Assembly (NCBI GenBank): GCA_937907455.1
Contig: CALESQ010000081.1
Coordinates: 14,201-78,200 of the forward strand
Length of the DNA stretch: 64,000 nucleotides
DNA from: an uncultured Caldilineales bacterium
GTDB lineage: Bacteria; Chloroflexota; Anaerolineae; JAAEKA01
Direction: 5' to 3'
Shown here: piece after piece, positions 53,266-61,894 of the stretch
Numbering within the stretch: the first letter of the stretch is position 1
Layout of the letters: each line of letters starts with the position of its first letter
The notes under the pieces: generated by a model
Databases searched by the model: none
What the model was told of the DNA's origin: nothing
Seen by the model: the letters and a program-made list of their open reading frames with translations, nothing else
Position numbers and translations under genes: made by a program

Positions 53266-55005
53266 ATGGGTCAAGCAAGCGGTAGCCGTGATAAATGGGT
53301 GATCGGCAGTGCCACCGATGCCGGTAAAACAGGTAAAAACAACGAAGATGCGTTGGCCTGTTTTCAAGCAGATTGGCAGCAGGACGAGCAGTCAACGCCG
53401 GTGCAGGTAGCGGTGGTAGCTGATGGCATTGGCGGCAACAACGCCGGTGAGATAGCCAGTCGTATTGCTGTCGAAAAAATCGAAACGCTGATGCGCGCCT
53501 TGCGCTCTTTGCCCTTGCCCGAACGCATGACGCGCGCCATTCAGCATGCCAATCAGGAAATCTACGCCACCAGCCAAAGCAGCCCTGGTCTGCGCGGGAT
53601 GGGGTCTACGGTGGTGCTGGCTGCCGTCGCCGGTGAACGCTTGTATTTGGCTCACGCTGGCGACAGCCGCGCCTATTTGTTGCGCGCTGGCGTGTTGCAC
53701 CGGCTGACGCTGGATCACACCTGGGCGCAGGAGGCTATTGATATTGGCCGGCTGACTCCGGAAGCCGCTCGTGTGCATCCCAACCGCAACGTTATCAAGC
53801 GCTATCTGGGTATAGACGATGGCCTGATCGTTGACCATCAGATGATTGACATCGCCCGCGCCGTGCAGCACAGCGAGTTAGCCGGGGGCTGGCCGTTGGT
53901 GGATGACATGGCCTTGCAGCCGGGCGACACCTTGCTGCTTTGTTCTGACGGGCTGAACGATGAGCTGACTGACGCTGAGATTCACGCCACGCTGGCCCGA
54001 CACGAGCCGCAGGCCGGCGCTGAACATTTGGTGGCGCAGGCTAATGCTGCGGGCGGGCGCGACAATATCACCGTGGTGGTGATGCGCTGGGGCGCGGAGC
54101 GGCTGGCGGCAGCAGCGCGGGCCGTGTCATCCGCAGGCGCTGCAAACGCGGCAACTCCGCTGCGCCCGCAGAGAGCCAGCCGCTGGCCGTTGCTGCTGGG
54201 GGCCTTGTTTGGCTTTGCCTTGCTGGCCGGGTTGGCATGGATGTTTTTGCTGCGTCCGGCTAATCAGCCTGCTGCGTTGCTGAACGAGACGGCGGCTGCG
54301 CCGGTTGTGGTGATTGAGCCGACCGCCATCGCCACTGACATCGCCACGATTGAATCATCTGCCACAGCCGCATTGATAGCTGTGGTGACCACAGCCACCA
54401 GTCAACCGCGCGCCATCTCTACGGTGTTGCCGACCTTTACTCCCACCAACACCCCTGTTCCGCCAACACCTACTTTCACCCCGCGGCCACAACCCACAGC
54501 CACAGCCACGGCGGTGGCTACGGCTGTGGTTCAACCCACCGCGGGTGGCACGGTGAGCGGGATGCTGGTGCAACCCAACGAAGGCGACACTCGCAACGGC
54601 GAGGTGACTTTCCGCTGGACCATCACCGCCGGTGCTTTGCCCGCAGGCAGCGGTTATGAAGTGTTTTTCTATCAATCGGGGCAGGATGCGCTGCGCGAGG
54701 GCTTTGGGCTGGCCGCACCCACGCTAGGCACCTCGTTGCGGGTTAATCTGGCCGATTTGGATGCTGATCCCGGTAATCCGCTTGATCCTGGCGTTTATTT
54801 ATGGGGTGTGCGAATTGTTCCGCTCAACGGCGGGGCGGCGCGGCAAGTGATAAGCGCCGGACGGCAGATAGTTTATCAGCGTGCTGGGGGCGGACAGTCT
54901 GCTCCCACGGCTACATCAGCACCTCCAACGGCGACACCGGCGCCACCTACAGCCACACCAGTGCCTACCGCCACGACTGAGCCGACCTCTACTCCGGTGC
55001 CCTGA
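53266..55005 (+). CDS. membrane PP2C-type Ser/Thr phosphatase with extracytoplasmic domain
   Basis: 579 residues. Catalytic PP2C domain 1-275: NNEDA, VVADGIGGNNAG, GMGSTVVLAA, HAGDSRAYLL, LLLCSDGLND and GGRDNITVVV, all metal-binding Asp present. One TM helix (about 306-330), a Thr/Pro-rich spacer and an outside domain (about 429-542) beginning MLVQPNEGDTRNGEVTFRW, with YEVFFYQSGQDALREGFG. The same kind of domain ends the kinase at 57452. It presumably dephosphorylates that kinase and FHA-bound partners. 24 bp after the VWA-FHA gene. Confidence 0.9.
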   Translation: MGQASGSRDKWVIGSATDAGKTGKNNEDALACFQADWQQDEQSTPVQVAVVADGIGGNNAGEIASRIAVEKIETLMRALRSLPLPERMTRAIQHANQEIYATSQSSPGLRGMGSTVVLAAVAGERLYLAHAGDSRAYLLRAGVLHRLTLDHTWAQEAIDIGRLTPEAARVHPNRNVIKRYLGIDDGLIVDHQMIDIARAVQHSELAGGWPLVDDMALQPGDTLLLCSDGLNDELTDAEIHATLARHEPQAGAEHLVAQANAAGGRDNITVVVMRWGAERLAAAARAVSSAGAANAATPLRPQRASRWPLLLGALFGFALLAGLAWMFLLRPANQPAALLNETAAAPVVVIEPTAIATDIATIESSATAALIAVVTTATSQPRAISTVLPTFTPTNTPVPPTPTFTPRPQPTATATAVATAVVQPTAGGTVSGMLVQPNEGDTRNGEVTFRWTITAGALPAGSGYEVFFYQSGQDALREGFGLAAPTLGTSLRVNLADLDADPGNPLDPGVYLWGVRIVPLNGGAARQVISAGRQIVYQRAGGGQSAPTATSAPPTATPAPPTATPVPTATTEPTSTPVP

Positions 55006-55050
55006 TGCGCCCAGCGTGGCGCTGTACCGATCATGAAAGGATGCGCACCC

Positions 55051-57069
55051 ATGCAAATCAACCCTTTGCGGTCACTACGCCGCGCGGCTGTCGGTCTGCT
55101 TATAGGTTTGCTTGCCTTTCTTTTTCTGCCGCGCGGTGATGGCATGTCGCTGCGGGCTGCCGGCCCCGATGGTCTGCAAGCCTGGTCTGCCCTGAACATA
55201 GCCGGACTGAATAGCGCCACGCGGGTCTATGCGCTGCGTCGAGCTGGTAATGTTGTGCTGGCAGGCACACAGGGACAGGGATTGTTTCGCAGCACCGATG
55301 GTGGCACATCGTGGCAGGCGTTGACCGCCTACAACACCGCGTATGTCCGTGATGTATGGCTGAGCGCCGACGGCCAGATCGCGCTGGCGGCCACCTATGG
55401 CAGTGGTTTGCTGCGTTCTGTTAATGCCGGGGCAACCTGGAGTGTCACAGGCAGCAACATCACCACCAGCTTGTACTACGCGTTCGCCGCGGCGGGCGAC
55501 ACGCTGTTTGTGGCTACGGCTGAGCGCGGCGTGTGGCGCTCAGCCGACAACGGGGCAACCTGGCAGGCTACCGGCACGCTGGGCAGCCCCGGCGCGGTGA
55601 CGCTGGTGGCGGCATCGCCTTCGGTGGTGTACGTAGGCACGGTGAATGATGGCTTGTATCGCAGCAACAACAGCGGCGCTAGCTGGCAACGCCTTCAGTT
55701 CTCTGGCAAAACCGTGCGCGCTCTGGCAGTGGACCCGCGCAACCCGCAGGTGATCTGGGCCAGCGTGCTGAACGATGGCCTGTACCGCAGCAGCGACGGG
55801 GGTGCAAGCTGGAGCGCGGCCGGCAGCGGCCTGAACAACGCCTCTGTGCTGTCATTGCTTTTTGTCTCCGGCAGCAACGGTGATTATCAACTGAGCGCAG
55901 GGACAGCGGGCAACGGTGTGTTTCAGTGGAATGGCACCGCCTGGCAGGCCGCGGGCTTGAGCGGGCTGGATGTGTACAACCTGAGCCGATGGGCACAGAC
56001 TGCCTATGCCGGAACCAGCAGCCGTGCCTGGGAGTACACCACGCCCGGCCTGCTGCTGCTGACTTTGCGCAACGATCCGCTTCACGCACCGGAGTCGGGC
56101 GACGAGATTCTTTACACTATTGAATACCGCAACGGCTCCACCGCGCTGACAGAGCTGGAGATCAGCAATGTCATCCCGCAGAATGTGGTGCTGGTAGCCG
56201 GCAGCATCAGTGCAGGTGGCAGCGCCACCGGCAGCGCTGCCGGATCGGTGGTGCGCTGGCCGATTGGTAATCTGGCGGCCAATGCCGCGGGTCGTGTCTC
56301 GTACCGCGTGCAGCGTCCACCTGATGTGCCAACCCCTACCCCTACCACACAAGCCACGGCCACCAGAACGCCCACGCCCATACCCACCACACAAGCCACG
56401 GCAACCAGAACGCCCACCCCCACACCCACCACGCAGGCCACGGCCACATGGACCCCCACACCCACCGCACAGGCCACAGCGACATGGACGCCTACGCCGA
56501 CACCTACGACAGCGCCGCCTGTGTTGGCTATTGATGTCACCTTGAGCGGCACGCCCGATCCGGCTACGGTGGGGGCTACTATCCGTTATCTGGCAACGAT
56601 TGTGGATACCGGCGGAACCGGTTTCGGCCAGATTACATTAGCCGATGCCTATCATTCCACTTGCGTCGTCATTGCCAATGGGCAAATCTGGCCCCCTACT
56701 TCCAATGGGACCGATTCTGCACAATGGGACAATATCGGCGCACTGACTCCGAGCGGCACCATGCAGTTTTGGATAGATTTTCTGGCCGTTGAGAAGTGCA
56801 ACGGTGTGCAAAACGAAAACATTGTCACTGTGACAGGTACGTATCAGGGCTATCAGATAGTGGATTCGGCTATGCTACGCATCAAGATAGAGAACGCTCT
56901 GGCTGCGTCGGAAAATGCTGTGCAGTCGCCTGCTGCGCCGGTGATTGTGGTTAACGCTGGAGCCACTGCCAGTTGGCGAGCCGGTGGACAAACCGCGCAG
57001 CTTGTCAGCAATCGCGTTGTCAATCCTGGTGCGCGCTTGTATTTGCCGGTGGCTTTGCGCAAGCCGTAG
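55051..57069 (+). CDS. secreted BNR/sortilin-type propeller protein with DUF11-like domains
   Basis: 672 residues. Signal peptide (LRRAAVGLLIGLLAFLFLP), then repeated LFRSTDGGTSWQ / VWRSADNGATWQA Asp-box units (about 40-330) forming a beta-propeller, a DUF11-like domain (YTIEYRNGSTALTELEISNV), a TATxTPTPTPTTQ low-complexity spacer (about 430-490), a second Ig-like domain and a C-terminal tail ending YLPVALRKP. The outside role may be ligand binding for the signalling locus; it sits between phosphatase and kinase genes. AAAGGA supports ATG 55051 over ATG 55033. Confidence 0.75.
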   Translation: MQINPLRSLRRAAVGLLIGLLAFLFLPRGDGMSLRAAGPDGLQAWSALNIAGLNSATRVYALRRAGNVVLAGTQGQGLFRSTDGGTSWQALTAYNTAYVRDVWLSADGQIALAATYGSGLLRSVNAGATWSVTGSNITTSLYYAFAAAGDTLFVATAERGVWRSADNGATWQATGTLGSPGAVTLVAASPSVVYVGTVNDGLYRSNNSGASWQRLQFSGKTVRALAVDPRNPQVIWASVLNDGLYRSSDGGASWSAAGSGLNNASVLSLLFVSGSNGDYQLSAGTAGNGVFQWNGTAWQAAGLSGLDVYNLSRWAQTAYAGTSSRAWEYTTPGLLLLTLRNDPLHAPESGDEILYTIEYRNGSTALTELEISNVIPQNVVLVAGSISAGGSATGSAAGSVVRWPIGNLAANAAGRVSYRVQRPPDVPTPTPTTQATATRTPTPIPTTQATATRTPTPTPTTQATATWTPTPTAQATATWTPTPTPTTAPPVLAIDVTLSGTPDPATVGATIRYLATIVDTGGTGFGQITLADAYHSTCVVIANGQIWPPTSNGTDSAQWDNIGALTPSGTMQFWIDFLAVEKCNGVQNENIVTVTGTYQGYQIVDSAMLRIKIENALAASENAVQSPAAPVIVVNAGATASWRAGGQTAQLVSNRVVNPGARLYLPVALRKP

Positions 57070-57093
57070 CCAGTGAATGGGAATTCACTGGCT
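57068..57093 (+). terminator. perfect 11-bp stem-loop at the stop codon
   Basis: AGCCAGTGAAT / ATTCACTGGCT with loop GGGA, starting inside the TAG. No U-tract, so it may be a processing or mRNA-stability hairpin, not a classical terminator. Confidence 0.5.
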
Positions 57094-57451
57094 GAAAGCA
57101 CAAAGCAGCCTCAGCCGCTGGAAATTGCACTGGTCAATGGAAGTCTAGCTGGCGGACAGTGTCCTTAAAGCGCCCCGCCAATGCGGGTTGAGTAGGGTTT
57201 AGTGGCCTCCAGTGCCCACCGCCCGGGCGCACAGAAGGCCTTCACCAGGCACTATTTGTCGCCGAAGCCGTATCGAAACCCCATCGCTGCCGCCTTAATC
57301 AAAGTATCAGGTGTCCAGAATGGAATTTGCTGTCGCGAAGCGGCCTTAGCTATTTGGCAGATCCCGAAGGGATTTGCCTTCAGCCCGGGATTTTTGATCC
57401 CTGAAAAAACGTCATGTCGCCTCTACCAATCAACAGGAAACCGGTTTTTCT
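57094..57451 (+). other. intergenic stretch with no recognised feature
   Basis: An open frame from 57202 has no Shine-Dalgarno, odd composition and no family look, and would overlap the kinase start. No clear promoter was found although the kinase gene may need one here. Confidence 0.4.
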
Positions 57452-59185
57452 ATGAGCGATGATATTCGCACCAATGTGATCTTGATGGGCCGCTACCAGG
57501 TGCAGGGCGAGCTGGGACGCGGCGGCATGGGTTCGGTTTATCTGGCCTATGACCTGCAATACCGACGCTCGGTAGCTATCAAAGTGGCGCACTTGCCCGG
57601 AGAAGAGGCGCGCGCCCAGTTCCGTCGCGAGGCCCTCTACCTGCAAAAGCTGCATCACCATAGCTTGCCGCGCGTGTGGGATACTTTCAGCGACGATCAA
57701 CGTGACTTTCTGGTGATGGAATATATCCCCGGCGATGATTTGGAGTCGCTGGTGCAGCGGCAGGGGCCGCAGCCGGAATGGCTGGTGCTGCGTTGGGCCG
57801 ATGAGCTGCTGGATGTGCTGGATTACCTGCACACTCAAACGCCGCCTATCATTCACCGCGATGTGAAGCCGGGCAACATCAAGCTGCGCCAGAACGACAC
57901 GCTGGTGCTGGTGGATTTTGGCATTGCCCGCGAATATATCCCCGAAAGCAGCGGTGGGCGCGGTCTGAGCGCTATCAGCCCTGGCTTTTCGCCACCGGAA
58001 CAATACAGCGATCAAATGACTGACGCCCGTACCGATGTGTACGCTGCAGGGGCAACCTTCTATTACCTGCTCAGTGGTCATGCACCTGCGCCCGCGCCGG
58101 ATCGTCAGTCGGGTGCGGCGGGCCTGGCGCCGGTGAGCAAACTCGCTGCAAAAACATCGCAAGCCACCGAGAAGGTTGTAACCCAGGCGCTGGAACTGGA
58201 ACCGTCTGCGCGCTGGAGCAATGCAGCCGAGATGCAACGCCTGACTGTGGCGGCTTCGCGCAAGTTAACCAGCGCTGCTGCCGCATCTGCTGCAGAGCCG
58301 CCCCCGCTGCTGGTTTCTCCCGCCAAGCCAGCCATCAGCAGTGCCCCGGTTGTTGCTGCGCCACCGCGCCGCCGCGCTGGGTTGGCGGGACTGCTGGGGC
58401 TACTGGGGGTCGGGCTGTTGGCTGTCGCAGCCTTTTTGTGGTTGAACAGCACGCGCCAAACGCCGATTGCGCCTGCGGCAGTGGCTGTACAGCCGCGCAA
58501 CCAGGCGACCACAGCAATAACACCCGCGGCTACAGCCACAGTGCAGCTATCTTCTCCGGCTGATGACCAGGCAACCGCCACGCAACCTGCCCTTGCCGCC
58601 GCGCCGACAGCGGCCACAGAGGGGGCAGTGATCTCTACTTTGGTGCCGGTAGCAGCAACGTTGCCGCTCACACCTACCGCCACGCTTCCCCTTGTCTCGA
58701 ACACGTCTACTGCTACGTTTGTGCCTGTTCTGGCTACGTCAACGAAGACACCTACTGCCACGCCCAAGCCTACGGTGGTTCCACCCAAAGCCACCGCCAC
58801 GCCGAAACCTTCAGGGCTGGCGGCTGTTCTGCTGGCCCCCGCTGCGGCAGTATCTATCAACGGGCCGCAAACGTTTAGCTGGCAGGCAAATCGTGCGCTG
58901 GCAGGCAGTGAGGCGTTTGAACTGGTTTTCTGGCGCCCCGGCCAGGATGCCATGCGCGATGGGTTCGGCCCGGCGGGAGTTACCCAAGTCAACCAGATCA
59001 CAGTAGACTTGAATTTGGCTGATGCCAATCTGGGGTCGCTGTTTGATTCAGGTGATTATCTGTGGGGTGTGCTGCTGGTGGAAACAGCGCCCAGCTACCG
59101 GCGACTGGCCGTGGCAAGCGAAGGTCGCCCGTTTCGTTTTGAGCTGGGTGGCGGCGCTGCACAGCCTACCCCCGATCCCGGATAA
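57452..59185 (+). CDS. membrane Ser/Thr protein kinase (Hanks type) with extracytoplasmic domain
   Basis: 577 residues. Kinase domain about 14-270: Gly loop GELGRGGMGSVYLA, AIKVA Lys, HRDVKPGN (about 135), DFG (about 155), SPPEQYS and DVYAAGATFYYLLSG. One TM helix (about 309-333), a Thr/Pro/Ala spacer, then an outside domain (about 455-570) with TFSWQANRALAGSEAFELVF and GQDAMRDGFGPAG, homologous to that of the phosphatase at 53266. Probable targets are the FHA partners here, including the FHA-winged-helix regulator. No PASTA repeats, so not a PknB-type wall sensor. Confidence 0.9.
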   Translation: MSDDIRTNVILMGRYQVQGELGRGGMGSVYLAYDLQYRRSVAIKVAHLPGEEARAQFRREALYLQKLHHHSLPRVWDTFSDDQRDFLVMEYIPGDDLESLVQRQGPQPEWLVLRWADELLDVLDYLHTQTPPIIHRDVKPGNIKLRQNDTLVLVDFGIAREYIPESSGGRGLSAISPGFSPPEQYSDQMTDARTDVYAAGATFYYLLSGHAPAPAPDRQSGAAGLAPVSKLAAKTSQATEKVVTQALELEPSARWSNAAEMQRLTVAASRKLTSAAAASAAEPPPLLVSPAKPAISSAPVVAAPPRRRAGLAGLLGLLGVGLLAVAAFLWLNSTRQTPIAPAAVAVQPRNQATTAITPAATATVQLSSPADDQATATQPALAAAPTAATEGAVISTLVPVAATLPLTPTATLPLVSNTSTATFVPVLATSTKTPTATPKPTVVPPKATATPKPSGLAAVLLAPAAAVSINGPQTFSWQANRALAGSEAFELVFWRPGQDAMRDGFGPAGVTQVNQITVDLNLADANLGSLFDSGDYLWGVLLVETAPSYRRLAVASEGRPFRFELGGGAAQPTPDPG

Positions 59186-59208
59186 GCTGTGAAAAGGAAA
59201 AAAAGCCG

Positions 59209-60819
59209 ATGATGAACAAACGTATCAGGCCCGGACGCGCGGCTTTTATGTCAGCCGGGGTCATGGTGTTGCTGCTGGTGTTGTTAGCTCTGCCCGTGGT
59301 CACAAACTCTGCACCGGCACATCAGGCCATTCAGCAGTGGACCAGTGTTGCCTCTTTGCCTGAAGCTTATATTCCGGAAGCGGTTGCAGTGGTTGCCGGC
59401 AGCCAACGGTACCTGTTTTTGGTCGGCGGCAAAAATGCTGCGCTCAACCCCGTCACCACGGTGCGGCGCGCCTTGATCAACGCGGATGGCAGCCTGGGCA
59501 ATTGGCAAAACACGGTGGCGTTGCCTGAGCCAATCTATAGCCATGCCGCAGTGACAAGCAACGACGGACGCTTTCTGTATGTGCTGGGCGGTTGGAATGG
59601 TTCAGCGCGCGTTAGTGCCGTGCGTCGCACCACAATCGGCGCTGACGGTAGCTTGAGCGGCTGGATTTCGGTAACGTCTTTGCCTGAGGTTTTGGCTCAA
59701 CATGCGGCGGTGGTGGTTGGCAACCGCATCTACGTAATCGGCGGTCAGAACAGTACCGCAGTTCATAACAAGGTGTACATGACGACGATCCTGGCAGATG
59801 GTACGCTGTCGGGCTGGACTTCGATTACTGCTTTGCCTCAGGCATTGGATCGCCTTTCGGCTGTGGCGTTTAATGGTTTTTTCTATGTGACAGGTGGCAG
59901 CAGCAGCAACAGCACGGCACTCGACACTGTGTACTACAGCAGGATCAACAGCAACGGTACGTTGGCTGGCTGGCAAACCGGTCAATTGCCTTCGGCGCGC
60001 TACTATCATCAGGCGATAATTCACGATAACCGCCTGGTAATTCTGGGGGGCACCAGCAATAACACCAGCGGCATCAACCAGGTGTGGTCTTCCACCATCA
60101 ATGCGGGCGGCTGGCTGGATGGCTGGCAGGCCGAGCCGGCGCTGCCTAAGGCGCTGTATCGCATGGCCTCGGTTACGGTCAGGATCAACGGTTCAGATAC
60201 GATCTATGTGTTGGGCGGCTTGCAGGGAACAGCTTATCAGGCTTCGGTCTATCGCTCGGCAATCGCACCCACCCCCACCTTTACGCCTACATTCACCCCC
60301 ACCGCTACGGCCACTCCTGTGGCTACTCCTGGTCTTAGCACCTTGAGTCTGCGCAACGATCCTTATACGCAGATGCAGGCGGGTGGGCAGATTCGCTATA
60401 CCATCAGTTATCGCAACGGCCCCATTGGGGTGACGCAGTTTGACATCACCAACATCATTCCGCAATCAACCTCGTTGGTGGTGGGTAGCATCAGTAATGG
60501 TGGAACCAGTACCGGCTCTGGTGCGGGTAACCTGGTGCGCTGGCGCCTGGGCAGCCTGGCCGGGAATGCTACGGGCTATGTGTCTTACCTGGTGACGGCG
60601 AATGCGCTCGAAAACACGGAGAATATCGAGGCCGGTGTCGAGATCAGCCGAACGGTGACGATCAGCAGCGGGCTGGCCGCACCCGATCTGGCTGTCATCA
60701 CCAATGTCGGCGCAACGGCCAGTTGGCTCTATGCCACCACCACCGATCAGATGACCAGCAATGGGGTGGTAAACCCTTCAAAACGGCGCTTTTTGCCCCT
60801 TATGATCCGACAGAGGTAA
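59209..60819 (+). CDS. secreted Kelch-type beta-propeller protein
   Basis: 536 residues. Signal peptide/TM 13-34 (FMSAGVMVLLLVLLALPVV), then Kelch-like blades (RYLFLVGGKNAALNPVTTV, RFLYVLGGWNGSARV, RIYVIGGQNSTAVHN, DTIYVLGG) to about 350. A Pro/Thr spacer and a DUF11-like domain follow (IRYTISYRNGPIGVTQFDI) closely related to the one in 55051. The C-terminus GVVNPSKRRFLPLMIRQR parallels RVVNPGARLYLPVALRKP there. 23 bp after the kinase gene, 4 bp before the regulator gene. Confidence 0.78.
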   Translation: MMNKRIRPGRAAFMSAGVMVLLLVLLALPVVTNSAPAHQAIQQWTSVASLPEAYIPEAVAVVAGSQRYLFLVGGKNAALNPVTTVRRALINADGSLGNWQNTVALPEPIYSHAAVTSNDGRFLYVLGGWNGSARVSAVRRTTIGADGSLSGWISVTSLPEVLAQHAAVVVGNRIYVIGGQNSTAVHNKVYMTTILADGTLSGWTSITALPQALDRLSAVAFNGFFYVTGGSSSNSTALDTVYYSRINSNGTLAGWQTGQLPSARYYHQAIIHDNRLVILGGTSNNTSGINQVWSSTINAGGWLDGWQAEPALPKALYRMASVTVRINGSDTIYVLGGLQGTAYQASVYRSAIAPTPTFTPTFTPTATATPVATPGLSTLSLRNDPYTQMQAGGQIRYTISYRNGPIGVTQFDITNIIPQSTSLVVGSISNGGTSTGSGAGNLVRWRLGSLAGNATGYVSYLVTANALENTENIEAGVEISRTVTISSGLAAPDLAVITNVGATASWLYATTTDQMTSNGVVNPSKRRFLPLMIRQR

Positions 60820-60823
60820 CTTT

Positions 60824-61573
60824 ATGCCCTCCCCTGCAGAGCCAGCCAGCACTATCGGCAACAAGCTGATTCTTTATTTCCCCAGCTCCAATTCCAGCTT
60901 TGCAGTGGAACCAGAGGGCGAGATCGTGGCTGGGCTGTCCGACTTGTGCGAGATCAACCTGCGACGCTTTTTTGGCGGATCGCACCTGCGCACTATCTCA
61001 CGCCTGCATTTCAAGCTGGTTTTTGTGGAAGACGCCGGCTTTGCGATTGTTGATTTGGCCAGCACCAACGGAACGCGTGTCAACGACCGTGCCTTGCAGC
61101 CGGGCGTGCCGCGCTTTCTGCGCAATGGTGACTATATTTCGCTGGCTAACAGCGAAGATTATGTGATCTCGGTGATTACCGATGTGTCGAGCGCCACTGA
61201 AATCTTTGCCGACATGCAGCCGTTGGTCGCGCAGGAAACGGCTCCTTCGCGCGAGGAGGTGGGTTTGCGCTACATTCACGGGGCCGACCAGTTCGTGGTG
61301 GATGGACAGGCTGTGTCCCATGCCCTGCTCACGCCGATGGAACACACGTTGTTGCGCTATTTGTACAACCGTAACGGACGCTTGTGCAACTACGACGAGT
61401 TGGCGACCCAGATTTGGGGGTATCAACGCTTCGAGAAGGTGGAGAACAACACGATTGCCAAGACGGTCAGCAACTTGCGCCGCAAGCTGGACACGCTGTC
61501 CAACGGCGCGGGCGAGCGCTATATTCAAACCGTGCATGGCCGCGGCGTGCGCTGCTTGTTGCTGCCAGATTGA
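60824..61573 (+). CDS. FHA domain fused to OmpR/PhoB-type winged helix: putative WXG regulon activator
   Basis: 249 residues. FHA domain about 10-112 (RTISRLHFKLVF, DLASTNGTRVNDRAL), linker, then a Trans_reg_C winged helix about 156-246 (LLTPMEHTLLRYLYNRNGRL, ATQIWGYQRFEKVENNT, VSNLRRKLDT, YIQTVHGRGVRCLL). No receiver domain, so control by Asp phosphorylation is impossible; binding of a phosphothreonine through FHA is the likely switch. Such winged helices bind 11-bp-spaced direct repeats, exactly the arrangement before eight WXG genes; box 7 lies 99 bp after its stop. Co-transcribed with the Kelch gene. Confidence 0.88.
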   Translation: MPSPAEPASTIGNKLILYFPSSNSSFAVEPEGEIVAGLSDLCEINLRRFFGGSHLRTISRLHFKLVFVEDAGFAIVDLASTNGTRVNDRALQPGVPRFLRNGDYISLANSEDYVISVITDVSSATEIFADMQPLVAQETAPSREEVGLRYIHGADQFVVDGQAVSHALLTPMEHTLLRYLYNRNGRLCNYDELATQIWGYQRFEKVENNTIAKTVSNLRRKLDTLSNGAGERYIQTVHGRGVRCLLLPD

Positions 61574-61672
61574 CCTTTTGCTGCAAATGACGCAGCCTGT
61601 TTGGGGTGGAAAACGGGGCAAGCGGGCTGCAGGCTGCGTATTGGGGGGTGATCGGTTCAGGGCGAACCCGCG

Positions 61673-61737
61673 TTCACGAAAAATTCAGAAAATCTTCAGG
61701 AAAAATTCAAGATTTTTCTGCGGAGATGTGGTACACT
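61673..61737 (+). promoter_or_regulatory. WXG regulon promoter 7
   Basis: TTCACGAAAAA, TTCAGAAAATC, TTCAGGAAAAA, TTCAAGATTTT (61673-61716), then TGG-TACACT (61732-61737), 59 bp spacing. Precedes the calpain-type effector. Confidence 0.8.
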
Positions 61738-61776
61738 AAGAATGATCCGGCAGCAGGCAGGTCGAACCGGCCGGCC

Positions 61777-61894
61777 GTGCGGCTGTCAGTTTTCGATGAG
61801 GCAGGAGGTAATCCATGACAGCACCCGTAATTCAGGTGCGGCTGTCAGTTTTCGATGAGGTAGGAGGTAATCCATGACAGCACCCGTAATTCAA
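61777..61894 (+). repeat. 59-bp tandem duplication of the ribosome-binding site and start codon
   Basis: Units 61777-61835 and 61836-61894 differ at about three bases. Each holds AGGAGGTAATCC-ATG and the first seven codons (MTAPVIQ). Confidence 0.9.
61815..61877 (+). CDS. 20-residue upstream ORF made by the duplication
   Basis: Starts at the first-unit ATG with a perfect AGGAGG, reads MTAPVIQVRLSVFDEVGGNP and stops at TGA 61875-61877, which overlaps the main ATG (ATGA). Ribosomes ending here can restart on the WXG gene, so translation may be coupled. Confidence 0.55.
   Translation: MTAPVIQVRLSVFDEVGGNP

Noticed and set aside
57202..57462. Small gene before the kinase
   Set aside because: No RBS, unusual composition, overlaps the kinase start and no family resemblance.
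53266..59185. PknB/PrkC-type cell-wall-sensing kinase operon
   Set aside because: The kinase has no PASTA repeats and there are no FtsW/RodA or PBP genes alongside.
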